DNA from: Candidatus Dojkabacteria bacterium CG_4_10_14_0_2_um_filter_Dojkabacteria_WS6_41_15
GTDB lineage: Bacteria > Patescibacteriota > Dojkabacteria > GCA-002793355
Reading direction: 5' to 3'
Assembly (NCBI GenBank): GCA_002793355.1
Contig: PFQB01000074.1
Coordinates: 1-17,846 of the forward strand
DNA: 17,846 bases
The notes beneath the pieces are model-generated. The model worked only from the letters and a program-made list of their open reading frames with translations, was not told the origin of the DNA and made no database searches. Both the position numbers and the translations under genes were made by a program. Shown here piece after piece: positions 1 to 7,602 of this stretch (position 1 is its first letter; every line of letters begins with the position of its first letter).

Positions 1-309
1 TGTTGGTGTGGCAGTCGGAGTTCCCGTTTCGGTGGGAGTAGGCGTCAGTTCTTCCTCAGTTACCGTTGGCGTGGGCAATTCTGTTTCGGTGGGTGTTGGT
101 GTAACTGTTACGGAGATAGAAGGAGTTGGCGTTATTGAGGGTTGAGGTAGGTCTTTCGGTCGGGTCAATTTTCCGGCAAAAAAACTGCCAACCGCAATGA
201 CCAGTACTATTGCAATGCTAGCACCGACCTTTATTCCACGTGATAGGGGTTCACTCTCTGGTATATTGGGCATTGCGGTAAGTACGTCTGAAGTTTGTAT
301 TGTTTCCAT
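1..309 (-). CDS. Membrane-anchored Pro/Thr-rich protein, N-terminal part (partial)
   Basis: Unrecognised protein; the first 103 codons are present and the gene runs off the left edge of the window. From the ATG at 309 there is a short polar N-terminus of about 27 residues and one hydrophobic segment at about residues 28-47 (KVGASIAIVLVIAVGSFFAG). A linker of TPTP, PTPTET and PTVT repeats fills the rest. This looks like a single-pass membrane anchor followed by an extracytoplasmic Pro/Thr linker that carries an unseen C-terminal domain. The linker is compositional and says nothing about function. The start is supported by a promoter whose -10 box ends 6 nt before the ATG. The gene is divergent from pilB, so a pilus link is possible but unproven. 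Confidence 0.8.
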   Translation of the reverse strand, partial: METIQTSDVLTAMPNIPESEPLSRGIKVGASIAIVLVIAVGSFFAGKLTRPKDLPQPSITPTPSISVTVTPTPTETELPTPTVTEEELTPTPTETGTPTATPT

Positions 310-315
310 AGCAAG

Positions 316-344
316 ATAGTACAGTGAATAACAATTTCTGTAAA
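316..344 (-). promoter_or_regulatory. Sigma70-type promoter of the Pro/Thr-rich protein gene
   Basis: On the minus strand TTTACA (339-344, 5/6 match to TTGACA) is followed by a 17-bp spacer and TACTAT (316-321). Six bases separate the -10 box from the ATG at 309, so the expected transcription start lies at or next to the start codon. The mRNA would be leaderless. Seen by eye only. Confidence 0.6.
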
Positions 345-353
345 TCTCTTGGT

Positions 354-401
354 CTCTAAATCTCCAATTCTCCAATTCTCCAATTCTCTAGTTCACTAAA
401 T
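354..401. repeat. Six degenerate 8-bp tandem repeats between divergent promoters
   Basis: Six consecutive 8-bp units: CTCTAAAT, CTCCAATT, CTCCAATT, CTCCAATT, CTCTAGTT and CACTAAAT. The three central copies are identical. The array lies between the -35 box of the leftward promoter (339-344) and overlaps the likely -35 of the pilB promoter (392-397). It could bind a regulator or be a simple slippage-prone microsatellite. Confidence 0.8.
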
Positions 402-420
402 CGTTATTCTTTGCTATACT
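392..420 (+). promoter_or_regulatory. Promoter of the pilB operon
   Basis: An extended -10, TGC then TATACT (415-420), lies 17 bp downstream of a weak -35, TTCACT (392-397), inside the 8-bp repeat array. Only six bases (GACATC) separate the -10 from the pilB ATG at 427. No Shine-Dalgarno sequence fits there, which implies a leaderless transcript. Confidence 0.55.
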
Positions 421-426
421 GACATC

Positions 427-2286
427 ATGCCACTGCCCTACATTGGTATTGATGCACGTTTATTGTCAGCTCTGGTCGAGCGTGGTCTTCTAAAGCCCGA
501 AATGTCCGAGCAAATCAAGCTTGAATGTGCTCAACGAAATAAAACTGAAATTCAAGTAATTCTCGAAAGAAAACTAATTGCTGAAGCGGCCTTGTTCAAA
601 ACAAAGGCCGCCGTCTACAATGTTCCCTTTATTGATGATATATCTGCAATACAACCTTCTGCAGAATTGTTAACCGAAATTAATATTGATGCGCTTAAAG
701 AACAGCAATCGTTTCCTTTCGAAATTTCCGAAACTCGTGTCAAAGTCATGATGTCAGATCCGTTTAACATTAACGCTATACAATTCTGGAAAATCAAGTA
801 TATTCCTCGTCAGATTGAGGTTTATACTGCCACTCCCTCCGCGGTCGCTGAGTATATTGGTACCCGATTTGGAAGTATGATTGGTGGTGATGTGCAAGCT
901 GCAGTTTCTAGTTATCAACAAGATTCTGGTACGAAAGAAACAGTGATTTCCACCGACGATGTTGGTGATGTTTCCCAAAACTTACAAGGGGCGCCTGTCG
1001 CTAAAATTGTGAATTCAATTCTGGTATATGCCGCTCAGGCTGGTGCATCAGATATCCACATCGAACCTCAAGAAAAAAGTGTACGAGTTCGTTATCGTGT
1101 TGATGGTGTGTTAACCGAAAAACTCTCGTTACCTAAAGAACTACTTTCGCCCGTTGTTGCACGTATCAAGATTATGTCGAATATGAAAATCGACGAGACT
1201 AGAATGCCGCAAGATGATCGGTTATTTATTACGGTAGGTGAAAGAAAGTTCGATTTACGTGTGTCTACTCTACCCTCGGTACAAGGCGAAAAAGTGGTTA
1301 TGCGTTTGTTAGAAAGAACGACGGGAATTCCTCCGTTGGAAGAATCGGGTCTTCGAGGTTCTGGCTATAAACGCTATATGGAAAGTATTAGCTTGACTAA
1401 TGGCATTGTGTTGGTTACGGGGCCAACCGGTAGTGGTAAAACTAGAACGTTGGCCAGTACAGTTTCTCGGTTGAACGATCCTAAAGTTAATATTGTATCG
1501 ATTGAAGATCCGGTCGAAATTCGTATTGCCGGAGTGACACAAGTACAGGTAAATTATGATATCGGTCTTGACTTCGCTACAGTGCTTCGCTCTGTGCTTC
1601 GTCAAGACCCGAACATTGTCTATCTCGGAGAAATCCGTGATGAAGAAAGTGCTCGTTTGGCCATTCGTGCTGCACTTACTGGTCACTTAGTTCTTTCTAC
1701 CCTGCACACAAATGGTGCGGTTGACTCACTGGTGCGATTGATTGATATGGGAATTGAACCGTTTCTGGTGGCCTCTACGGTTAAATGTGTTGTTGCACAG
1801 CGCTTGGTGCGGACTATTTGCCCATACTGCCGTGTTGCAGAGCCAGCTGCCCCAGAATTGATTGGAGAAATTACTCACATACTTGGAGGAATTCAGAATT
1901 TTGATATATATCGCTATGTAGATTCCTTGTCAAAAAGAGTTGCTCCTGCACCAGAAACTCCTGAATATAAATTTTCCCCACCGGTAAAACCTTCAGAAAT
2001 GACGCCAGAAGGACGTAAGACGATTTATTTGTACCATGGTGAAGGCTGCACAAAGTGTGGCGGAACCGGTTATAAAGGCAGAATGGCAATTTTTGAAGTT
2101 GCAACGGTAGCCGACAAAATGGCCTCGGGCATTGCTAGAAATGCTGAATTTGATTCTCTAGAAAAACTTGCAGAAGAAGAAGGAATGATTACCATGGTTC
2201 AAGACGGATATTTAAAGGCAATTGAGGGCATTACAACGATTGAAGAAGTCGCTCGTGTTGCAAAAAGTGATAGTGAGCTAACTTAA
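427..2286 (+). CDS. pilB: Type IV pilus extension ATPase PilB (GspE family)
   Basis: Cytoplasmic hexameric ATPase that powers pilin polymerisation, 619 aa. Residues about 10-150 match the MshEN/GspE N-terminal domain type. The GspE core shows ASDIHIEP (207-214), Walker A GPTGSGKT (332-339), the Asp box SIEDPVE (358-364), Walker B with GEIRDEE (401-407) and the His box GHLVLSTLHTN (419-429). A zinc-binding tetracysteine is formed by C465-x2-C468 and C541-x2-C544. The roughly 70-residue stretch between the Cys pairs is long and contains a Pro-rich part, suggesting a lineage-specific insertion. The start at 427 is backed by the promoter ending 6 nt upstream. It is first in the operon; pilT follows after 14 nt. 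The zinc motif and gene order favour PilB over PilT. Confidence 0.96.
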   Translation: MPLPYIGIDARLLSALVERGLLKPEMSEQIKLECAQRNKTEIQVILERKLIAEAALFKTKAAVYNVPFIDDISAIQPSAELLTEINIDALKEQQSFPFEISETRVKVMMSDPFNINAIQFWKIKYIPRQIEVYTATPSAVAEYIGTRFGSMIGGDVQAAVSSYQQDSGTKETVISTDDVGDVSQNLQGAPVAKIVNSILVYAAQAGASDIHIEPQEKSVRVRYRVDGVLTEKLSLPKELLSPVVARIKIMSNMKIDETRMPQDDRLFITVGERKFDLRVSTLPSVQGEKVVMRLLERTTGIPPLEESGLRGSGYKRYMESISLTNGIVLVTGPTGSGKTRTLASTVSRLNDPKVNIVSIEDPVEIRIAGVTQVQVNYDIGLDFATVLRSVLRQDPNIVYLGEIRDEESARLAIRAALTGHLVLSTLHTNGAVDSLVRLIDMGIEPFLVASTVKCVVAQRLVRTICPYCRVAEPAAPELIGEITHILGGIQNFDIYRYVDSLSKRVAPAPETPEYKFSPPVKPSEMTPEGRKTIYLYHGEGCTKCGGTGYKGRMAIFEVATVADKMASGIARNAEFDSLEKLAEEEGMITMVQDGYLKAIEGITTIEEVARVAKSDSELT

Positions 2287-2300
2287 TGATATGATAGAGT

Positions 2301-3869
2301 ATGGATTTAAATACAGGAACACCAATTCAGAATCCGAGTACTCAGGTTCCACCTGTGCCACAACCAAGTCCTTCTTTGCCAACCTTCACAAAACAGGATA
2401 TTCCCGCACAGATACCCCCTGTTGTTTCAGTTGACAATACGCCTGCAACTGTTATCCCAGAGAAGAAAGAAGAAATCCCCCCTGTTTCTACAGCACCCGC
2501 ATCACTCCCACCTCTTGATGATGTCGAGCATTCCTCTGAATTTATCGATACATTGTCTGCCATAAAGAAATATACTGATGCTCCAGTACCAACAGATATT
2601 CCTGCTACAACTGCTTCTATCCCTTCGGAGGTTGTTCCGTCTGTGCAAACGGTACAAAACGAAATTCCTACAACTCCGATGTCTGTACCCCCAACTGTTC
2701 CAGTTCCTGTAACAATGTCAGTTTCTTCAGAACCTACGGTCCCTCGTCGCGAGTATACAAACGCAGAAAAACGCGAGCAACCTATAGGCGTTATCGAAGT
2801 AACTGGGTCGTACGAAATTACTGCGCTACTCGACCTTGTTGTGCAAAAAAATGCTTCAGATCTGCATGTTGCAGTTGGTTATCCACCTATGATTCGTATT
2901 GACGGAGATTTGTTAACGGTTGGACACCAAATTCTAGATCCCAAAATGGCAAAAGAACTTATTTATGTGGTTTTGCCCGATGAGAAAAAGGAACAGTTAG
3001 AAGTAAACCGAGAGGTTGACCTTGCGTACCAACATAAAACCGAGGCACGATTTCGTATTAATGCGTATTGGCAACGCGGGTATTTATCGGCTGCTTTTCG
3101 ATTGATTCCAAATAGGATTCGTACTATCGACGAGCTAAAGTTGCCAAGTTTATTCCATAGGTTCACCGAAATGGAACAGGGGTTAGTATTGGTTACTGGA
3201 CCGACAGGGCACGGAAAATCGACTACTCTGGCTTCAGTAATCCAGGAAATTAACATGAAGTATCCAAAGCATATTCTTACTATCGAAGATCCAATCGAGT
3301 ATGTGTTTCCTCAGGAAAAAGCGCTGGTCTCACAGCGTGAATTGGGTGATGACACTCATTCTTGGAAAGGTGCACTGCGTTCTGCTCTTCGCGAAGATCC
3401 CGATGTGGTACTTGTTGGCGAAATGCGTGACCTCGAGACGATTTCAGCAGCAATTACCGTTGCAGAAACCGGTCACTTAGTATTTGCAACGTTGCACACC
3501 AACAGTGCAGCTCAAACCGTGCAGCGTATTGTGAACATGTATCCTGATATGCAACAAGAAGAAATCCGTACTGAACTTGCCGATGTCTTAGAAGCTGTGG
3601 TTGCACAGAGGTTAATTCCTATAATTGGTGGTGGACGACGAGCTGCCTTAGAAATCATGTTGATGACGCCCGCAGTTAGAAATCTAATTCGTGAAAACAA
3701 AATCTACCAAATAGACAATATTATTCGTACCAGTCTGGATATCGGTATGATTACGCTTGAACGCTCGTTGTTAACTCTATTCCGCGAAGGCTTACTCTCT
3801 CAGGAAGATGCCCTTAGATATGCACTTGACGCAACAGAAATGGCTAGATTACTTGAGGAGCTTGTCTAA
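2301..3869 (+). CDS. pilT: Type IV pilus retraction ATPase PilT with Pro-rich N-terminal extension
   Basis: Cytoplasmic ATPase expected to drive pilus retraction and twitching, 522 aa against roughly 350 for usual PilT. Residues 1 to about 160 are low complexity, rich in Pro, Thr, Val and Ser, and probably disordered. The conserved core starts near residue 170: ASDLHVAVG (185-193), Walker A GPTGHGKST (300-308), IEDPIEY (328-334), Walker B with VGEMRD (372-377) and the His box GHLVFATLHTN (391-401). AVRNLIRE (458-465) corresponds to the AIRNLIRE motif diagnostic of PilT. There is no zinc tetracysteine, unlike PilB. His replaces the usual Ser in the Walker A loop. No clear Shine-Dalgarno precedes the ATG. 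The stop overlaps the pilC start by one base (TAATG), suggesting coupled translation. Confidence 0.95.
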   Translation: MDLNTGTPIQNPSTQVPPVPQPSPSLPTFTKQDIPAQIPPVVSVDNTPATVIPEKKEEIPPVSTAPASLPPLDDVEHSSEFIDTLSAIKKYTDAPVPTDIPATTASIPSEVVPSVQTVQNEIPTTPMSVPPTVPVPVTMSVSSEPTVPRREYTNAEKREQPIGVIEVTGSYEITALLDLVVQKNASDLHVAVGYPPMIRIDGDLLTVGHQILDPKMAKELIYVVLPDEKKEQLEVNREVDLAYQHKTEARFRINAYWQRGYLSAAFRLIPNRIRTIDELKLPSLFHRFTEMEQGLVLVTGPTGHGKSTTLASVIQEINMKYPKHILTIEDPIEYVFPQEKALVSQRELGDDTHSWKGALRSALREDPDVVLVGEMRDLETISAAITVAETGHLVFATLHTNSAAQTVQRIVNMYPDMQQEEIRTELADVLEAVVAQRLIPIIGGGRRAALEIMLMTPAVRNLIRENKIYQIDNIIRTSLDIGMITLERSLLTLFREGLLSQEDALRYALDATEMARLLEELV

Positions 3870-5095
3870 TGGCAGAACCAACAAAATTGTTCTCTTATGT
3901 TGTAGTGAATGCGGAGGGTGTTCGGTCAAAGGGCTCAATGCAGGGTGCCACAAAAGAAGAAGTCGTTACCCAACTATTTCAGAAGGGATTGTCGCCTGTG
4001 TCGGTAGATGAGGTTTCGAAAATCTTTTCCTTGGATCGGCTAAAAGAGATTAATATTGGTGGTGTCCCTCTTAAGGAAAAAATGGTTTTCCTTAAACAGT
4101 TTTCCATCATGTTAAATGCCGGCTTGTCAATTACTCGTGCACTAGAAGTGTTAAGTATGCAACAACAGAATCCTCGCTTTCGAACAGTTCTCAAAGAGGT
4201 GCTTAAATCGGTGTCTGGAGGCGTGAAGTTATCAGATTCGTTTGCAAAATATCCTGATGTCTTTGATGCAATTGCTATTAACCTGATTAGTGCTGGAGAA
4301 CAAAGCGGTCACCTTGGATTGATTTTGAAAAAGCTTTCCAATGAATACGAACAAAAGAATATCTTAAGAAGCCGAATTACCTCAGCGTTGGCTTATCCTG
4401 CGGTGCTCTCAATAGTGATGGTTGGGGTTGTTATTTTCCTTATGGCAGTTGTGGTCCCACAGCTTAAGGATGCGTTTACTTCGTTTGGGACTGAACTACC
4501 TTTGATTACGCGGATAGTGATTGGAATGAGTGCTGCAATAACCAATTATTGGTATTTGTTGCTCTTAGTTGTTGGAGCAGTAGCTATAGGTTTCCGTTAT
4601 TACATTTCTACTTCCGAAGGTCGACGAGTATGGGACAAAGTGTTAATAAGTATTCCTATATTCGGGCCATTGGTTGTTAAAACACAGGTTGCGACTTTCA
4701 GCCGTGTACTTTATTTGTTAATTAGTAGTGGTGTCCCAATTCTGCAAACGTTAGAATTGACGGAGGCTACCTTAAGTAATAGTTGGTTCAAAGACGAGGT
4801 ATCAGCGATGAGAGATCAAGTGAAGCGTGGCGTATCGCTGGCGGTTCCCTTATTGCAGAGCCAGTATTTTCCCTCAATTGTTGGCTATATGGTAAATGTT
4901 GGGCAAGAAACTGGGCAACTGGACAAGGTGTTATTCAAGGTTGCAAAGTATTTCGATTTGGAGATCAAAACAGCAACAGCTACCCTATCTTCCTTGCTCG
5001 AGCCAATCATGTTGGTGGTAATGGGTGGCATGGTCGCTGTTATCGTTTCTGCAATCTATTTCCCGATGTTCCAATTGACACAGTCGATAAAATAA
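3869..5095 (+). CDS. pilC: Type IV pilus inner-membrane platform protein PilC (GspF family)
   Basis: Polytopic membrane protein that couples the PilB/PilT motors to the growing pilus, 408 aa, a normal family length. It has two T2SSF repeats, about residues 72-195 and 275-397. Repeat one shows FLKQFSIMLNAGLSI (74-88) and GEQSGHLG (143-150); repeat two shows the matching FSRVLYLLISSGVPI (277-291) and GQETGQLD (345-352). Membrane segments are predicted at about 177-199, 224-246 and 380-402. The start codon shares one base with the pilT stop. A 35-bp AT-rich gap follows before the prepilin gene. Confidence 0.95.
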   Translation: MAEPTKLFSYVVVNAEGVRSKGSMQGATKEEVVTQLFQKGLSPVSVDEVSKIFSLDRLKEINIGGVPLKEKMVFLKQFSIMLNAGLSITRALEVLSMQQQNPRFRTVLKEVLKSVSGGVKLSDSFAKYPDVFDAIAINLISAGEQSGHLGLILKKLSNEYEQKNILRSRITSALAYPAVLSIVMVGVVIFLMAVVVPQLKDAFTSFGTELPLITRIVIGMSAAITNYWYLLLLVVGAVAIGFRYYISTSEGRRVWDKVLISIPIFGPLVVKTQVATFSRVLYLLISSGVPILQTLELTEATLSNSWFKDEVSAMRDQVKRGVSLAVPLLQSQYFPSIVGYMVNVGQETGQLDKVLFKVAKYFDLEIKTATATLSSLLEPIMLVVMGGMVAVIVSAIYFPMFQLTQSIK

Positions 5096-5103
5096 GCTAT
5101 CGT
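5075..5103 (+). promoter_or_regulatory. Possible internal promoter for the prepilin gene
   Basis: A perfect TTGACA (5075-5080) within the last pilC codons is followed by 17 bp and TATCGT (5098-5103, 4/6 match to TATAAT), about 27 nt before the prepilin ATG. It would allow extra transcription of the major subunit. Because the -35 lies in coding sequence, a chance match is possible. Confidence 0.35.
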
Positions 5104-5130
5104 AATTATATAAGTTTGTTAAATAAATAT

Positions 5131-5700
5131 ATGATGAAACTAAAGGCGTTTACACTGGTAGAACTTATGGTTGTTATGGCTATTATTGCTTTCCTTTCCG
5201 TTGGAGCATATGGTGGGCTTACATTTGCGCTTAGACAAGGGCGTGATACCCAGAGGATGCGTATTGCGGATCAAATACAGACTGCGTTAACAGCATATTA
5301 TGCTGATTATGCAGTATATCCAGGTTGTGGTGGATGGTCTGCCACCGGACTTAAGTTTATTGGTGGTGGATCTACTTTTTCTCCAGTTCCAGCGGAAACA
5401 AGTTATAAATATTGCGCTGGTGGATTATTGAAGACAGGCGGCTTACCATCCTTGACGGGGAAAAGTGGTCTGGCGGATTATTTCGAGGGAGAATATACTG
5501 CAGGACAAATGTTTTCAGATTCCGATATACGATACTATTACGATAAAACTGGCAATAACTCGGGAAACAGGTTTACTGTTTGTGTATCATTAGAAAACCC
5601 AAGAGCTGGTATGGGAAGTACAAAGGCAACGGAGACTCCTCATAAAGGGTGTTATTGCAATGGCTCTGATCAATCAGACATCGCATGTGCAGGTATGTAG
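5131..5700 (+). CDS. Type IV prepilin, likely major pilin subunit
   Basis: Secreted pilus subunit, 189 aa, processed by the downstream PilD. The reading frame is open far upstream through pilC, but the true start is MMKLKA, giving a short basic leader followed by FTLVELMVVMAIIAF, the class III signal. The predicted cleavage is A|F after residue 6, with Ala rather than the usual Gly at -1 and the conserved Glu at +5. The N-terminal helix continues to about residue 60 and a globular C-terminal domain follows. That domain has six Cys (near residues 65, 94, 150, 173, 175 and 185), all beyond the membrane helix and so potential disulfides. Its operon position between pilC and pilD suggests the major subunit. 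Sequence alone does not exclude a minor pilin. Confidence 0.88.
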   Translation: MMKLKAFTLVELMVVMAIIAFLSVGAYGGLTFALRQGRDTQRMRIADQIQTALTAYYADYAVYPGCGGWSATGLKFIGGGSTFSPVPAETSYKYCAGGLLKTGGLPSLTGKSGLADYFEGEYTAGQMFSDSDIRYYYDKTGNNSGNRFTVCVSLENPRAGMGSTKATETPHKGCYCNGSDQSDIACAGM

Positions 5701-5710
5701 ATGAGATCTT

Positions 5711-6457
5711 ATGCATGAATATTTAACACTGTTTGTATTTATTGTTGGTGCTATTTTATCTGAATACATCCAACTAATTTCAGACCGTGGTTCCTTCCTC
5801 GATTCAATCTGGGGGCGCTCAAAGTGTGATTCGTGTAAAAAAGAAATTCCGTGGTATGCCTTAATACCATTGATTGGCCGATTCTTATCAGAAGGCAAAT
5901 GCCCGAATTGTGGTAAGAGGGTTGCTTGGAAGTATTTTTGGTTTGAGCTGTTATTCATTGTAGGATGGGCTGCGGTGTTGTTGATTTGGATTGCACAGAT
6001 AATGAGTTCTGCAATTGCTGTTGCAATAGTACTATCGCTCTATTGTGTAACTGCCCTACTCATGTATGAAGATGCAAAACGTTTTTCGGTCCCTATTTCG
6101 TGGCTGATTACGTGGGCTGTCGCTTTTGGTATTACTTGGTTCGCTCTTGGTGCAGGACCGCTGTTCATAGTTGACACCTTACTAATGGTCGTAGTTCTTG
6201 GATTATCGTTACTGGTGGTATCCTTACAAAAACCTGGTGGTCTAAAATCTCTTACTACCCTTTTTGGTGCTGCAGATTTAGTGGTTTTGTTAGAATTCGC
6301 TTTGTTTCTAGGATTTCAAAAAACTACGGGAGTTCTATTATTTTCTATGATTTCTGCGCTAGTTTTTCTTGTTTGGCAAAAGCGTTTGAAAATTGGACAA
6401 CAAGTTCCATTACTAACGGCGATGTTGCCTTGGGGGCTTATAGCGCTATTTCTTTAA
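5711..6457 (+). CDS. pilD: Prepilin peptidase (A24 family, PilD-like)
   Basis: Polytopic membrane aspartyl protease that cleaves prepilin leaders and may N-methylate the new N-terminus, 248 aa. The N-terminal methyltransferase-type domain keeps GSFLDSI (27-33) and the zinc-type pairs C39-x2-C42 and C64-x2-C67. The protease domain has one candidate catalytic Asp in MYEDAKRFSVP (D121) and another in FGAADLV (D189). The second is a diverged form of GxGDxK that lacks the usual Lys. At least six hydrophobic segments follow residue 78. Likely substrates are the prepilin just upstream and the three prepilins on the facing operon. It is the last gene of the pilus operon, 13 bp from the convergent PilW-like gene, and no clear terminator hairpin was seen between them. 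Confidence 0.9.
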   Translation: MHEYLTLFVFIVGAILSEYIQLISDRGSFLDSIWGRSKCDSCKKEIPWYALIPLIGRFLSEGKCPNCGKRVAWKYFWFELLFIVGWAAVLLIWIAQIMSSAIAVAIVLSLYCVTALLMYEDAKRFSVPISWLITWAVAFGITWFALGAGPLFIVDTLLMVVVLGLSLLVVSLQKPGGLKSLTTLFGAADLVVLLEFALFLGFQKTTGVLLFSMISALVFLVWQKRLKIGQQVPLLTAMLPWGLIALFL

Positions 6458-6470
6458 CTTTCTATGGTAA

Positions 6471-7031
6471 TTAACGGATCGAGACATTGATAAATCTGCT
6501 GACATCTCTGACTGCAGAGTTTTCTCCTAGTTTTGCTGTTGAATCCATCACAAACGACAAGTTAACATTTGAAATCGGAGCTTGATTATATGCCGGTGTT
6601 TCACAGGAAATGGTAACATCTCGCACTTTTACGTCTGCATAAGTAAGGATAGTGTCACATAAAGGATTACTCAAAGATGATTGGGTCATGCAAAAACGAT
6701 AAGTTGTTGGATCGTCTAGTGGTTCAATAAAAAAAGTATAAGAATCGCTCGAACCTTTACTTTGCCAGGAGATTCTTTTTGGAGAGTCGGTTGGGCACGT
6801 TATTGATCTTGGGTCAGCATTTTTAATTCGTAATTTGAAATACTCTCCAACAAACTCACCCTCGTTTCGTACGGCGGTTCTTGCATCAATCAAATATGAT
6901 CCAAGGAGCATGGAGTTAAACGCCTGTATTACCATCAAGAAAATAACTGATATCAAGGTCATAGATACAATGGTTTCTACTAGGGTAAACGCAGGCGCGT
7001 GAATAATTGTATGCGAATTACTGTGGTGCAC
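6471..7031 (-). CDS. Minor prepilin, PilW/GspJ-like
   Basis: A 186-aa prepilin-like protein with a 14-residue leader and the class III signal PAFTLVETIVSMTLISVI, cleavage predicted at A|F. It has a hydrophobic helix of about 20 residues, then an extracytoplasmic domain with four Cys (SITC, YRFC, PLCD, ISCE). Placement in the PilW/GspJ class rests on the FTLVE(T/S)xVS-type helix and gene order (third of three consecutive prepilins), so the subclass is tentative. It overlaps the PilV-like gene upstream by 14 nt, suggesting coupled translation. It probably forms part of a tip or initiation complex of the pilus encoded on the opposite strand (inference). Confidence 0.82.
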   Translation of the reverse strand: MHHSNSHTIIHAPAFTLVETIVSMTLISVIFLMVIQAFNSMLLGSYLIDARTAVRNEGEFVGEYFKLRIKNADPRSITCPTDSPKRISWQSKGSSDSYTFFIEPLDDPTTYRFCMTQSSLSNPLCDTILTYADVKVRDVTISCETPAYNQAPISNVNLSFVMDSTAKLGENSAVRDVSRFINVSIR

Positions 7032-7602
7032 TTGTTCTATAGATGGTAAAACTTAGTTGAAATGGGAGAAAGTCTTTCGGGCTGCATTTATTTTCGATAC
7101 AAGCGACAATGATCTCTATTGAAGCATCGTTAAGCGTATTTGTTGCTGTTTTAGTCGCGTCATCTGTGCGTTTGATTATTCTTCCAAACATTATTTTATT
7201 TGTGGCGATGTTTTGTTCGTTAGCTGCTGTCATTATGCAATTACCGCCAATTACGTGTGTCGCAGGATCGTATGAACAACCAGTAAGTTTTTTCAACACG
7301 GGTTTATTCGCTACATAATCAATGTAAGCGAATTCTGGTTGTGAAGTGGATTGTGCTGGAGGAAGTATTGAACTAGTATCAGAGAAATTTGTTTCCCAAT
7401 CTAGGTCTTTTGCCGAATATACCACTTGCGCTGCTTCGGTGGCGTAATTCCTCATTTTATCTTGAAGTTCAAGTATTTTAGCCCTTTTTAACGCGTCAAA
7501 AGTCATTTGCAGTAGTGACGAAAAGACAAACGATACAATCGCTAAGGCTACAAGCACCTCAACCAATGTCATGGCCTTGATTGTCTTAATTCCTGACTGC
7601 AT
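7018..7602 (-). CDS. Minor prepilin, PilV/GspI-like
   Basis: A 194-aa protein with leader MQSGIKTIKA and helix MTLVEVLVALAIVSFVF. The predicted cleavage is A|M, so the first mature residue would be Met instead of Phe, as in many PilV/GspI proteins. The VEVLVALAI core is characteristic of that class. The mature domain has four Cys (LTGC, GGNC, VACI, NKCS). The start is supported by GGAG seven bases before the ATG on the minus strand. The gene overlaps the FimT-like gene by 17 nt and the PilW-like gene by 14 nt, making a tightly coupled trio. Confidence 0.85.
   Translation of the reverse strand: MQSGIKTIKAMTLVEVLVALAIVSFVFSSLLQMTFDALKRAKILELQDKMRNYATEAAQVVYSAKDLDWETNFSDTSSILPPAQSTSQPEFAYIDYVANKPVLKKLTGCSYDPATHVIGGNCIMTAANEQNIATNKIMFGRIIKRTDDATKTATNTLNDASIEIIVACIENKCSPKDFLPFQLSFTIYRTSAPQ

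Noticed and set aside
354..401. Short CRISPR-like array
   Set aside because: The units are 8 bp, directly abutting, with no spacers and no cas genes nearby.
4783..5130. In-frame upstream extension of the prepilin coding region
   Set aside because: It lies inside pilC in another frame, and the class III leader MMKLKA at 5131 is the natural start.
6458..6470. Bidirectional terminator between pilD and the PilW-like gene
   Set aside because: The 13-bp gap contains no inverted repeat.
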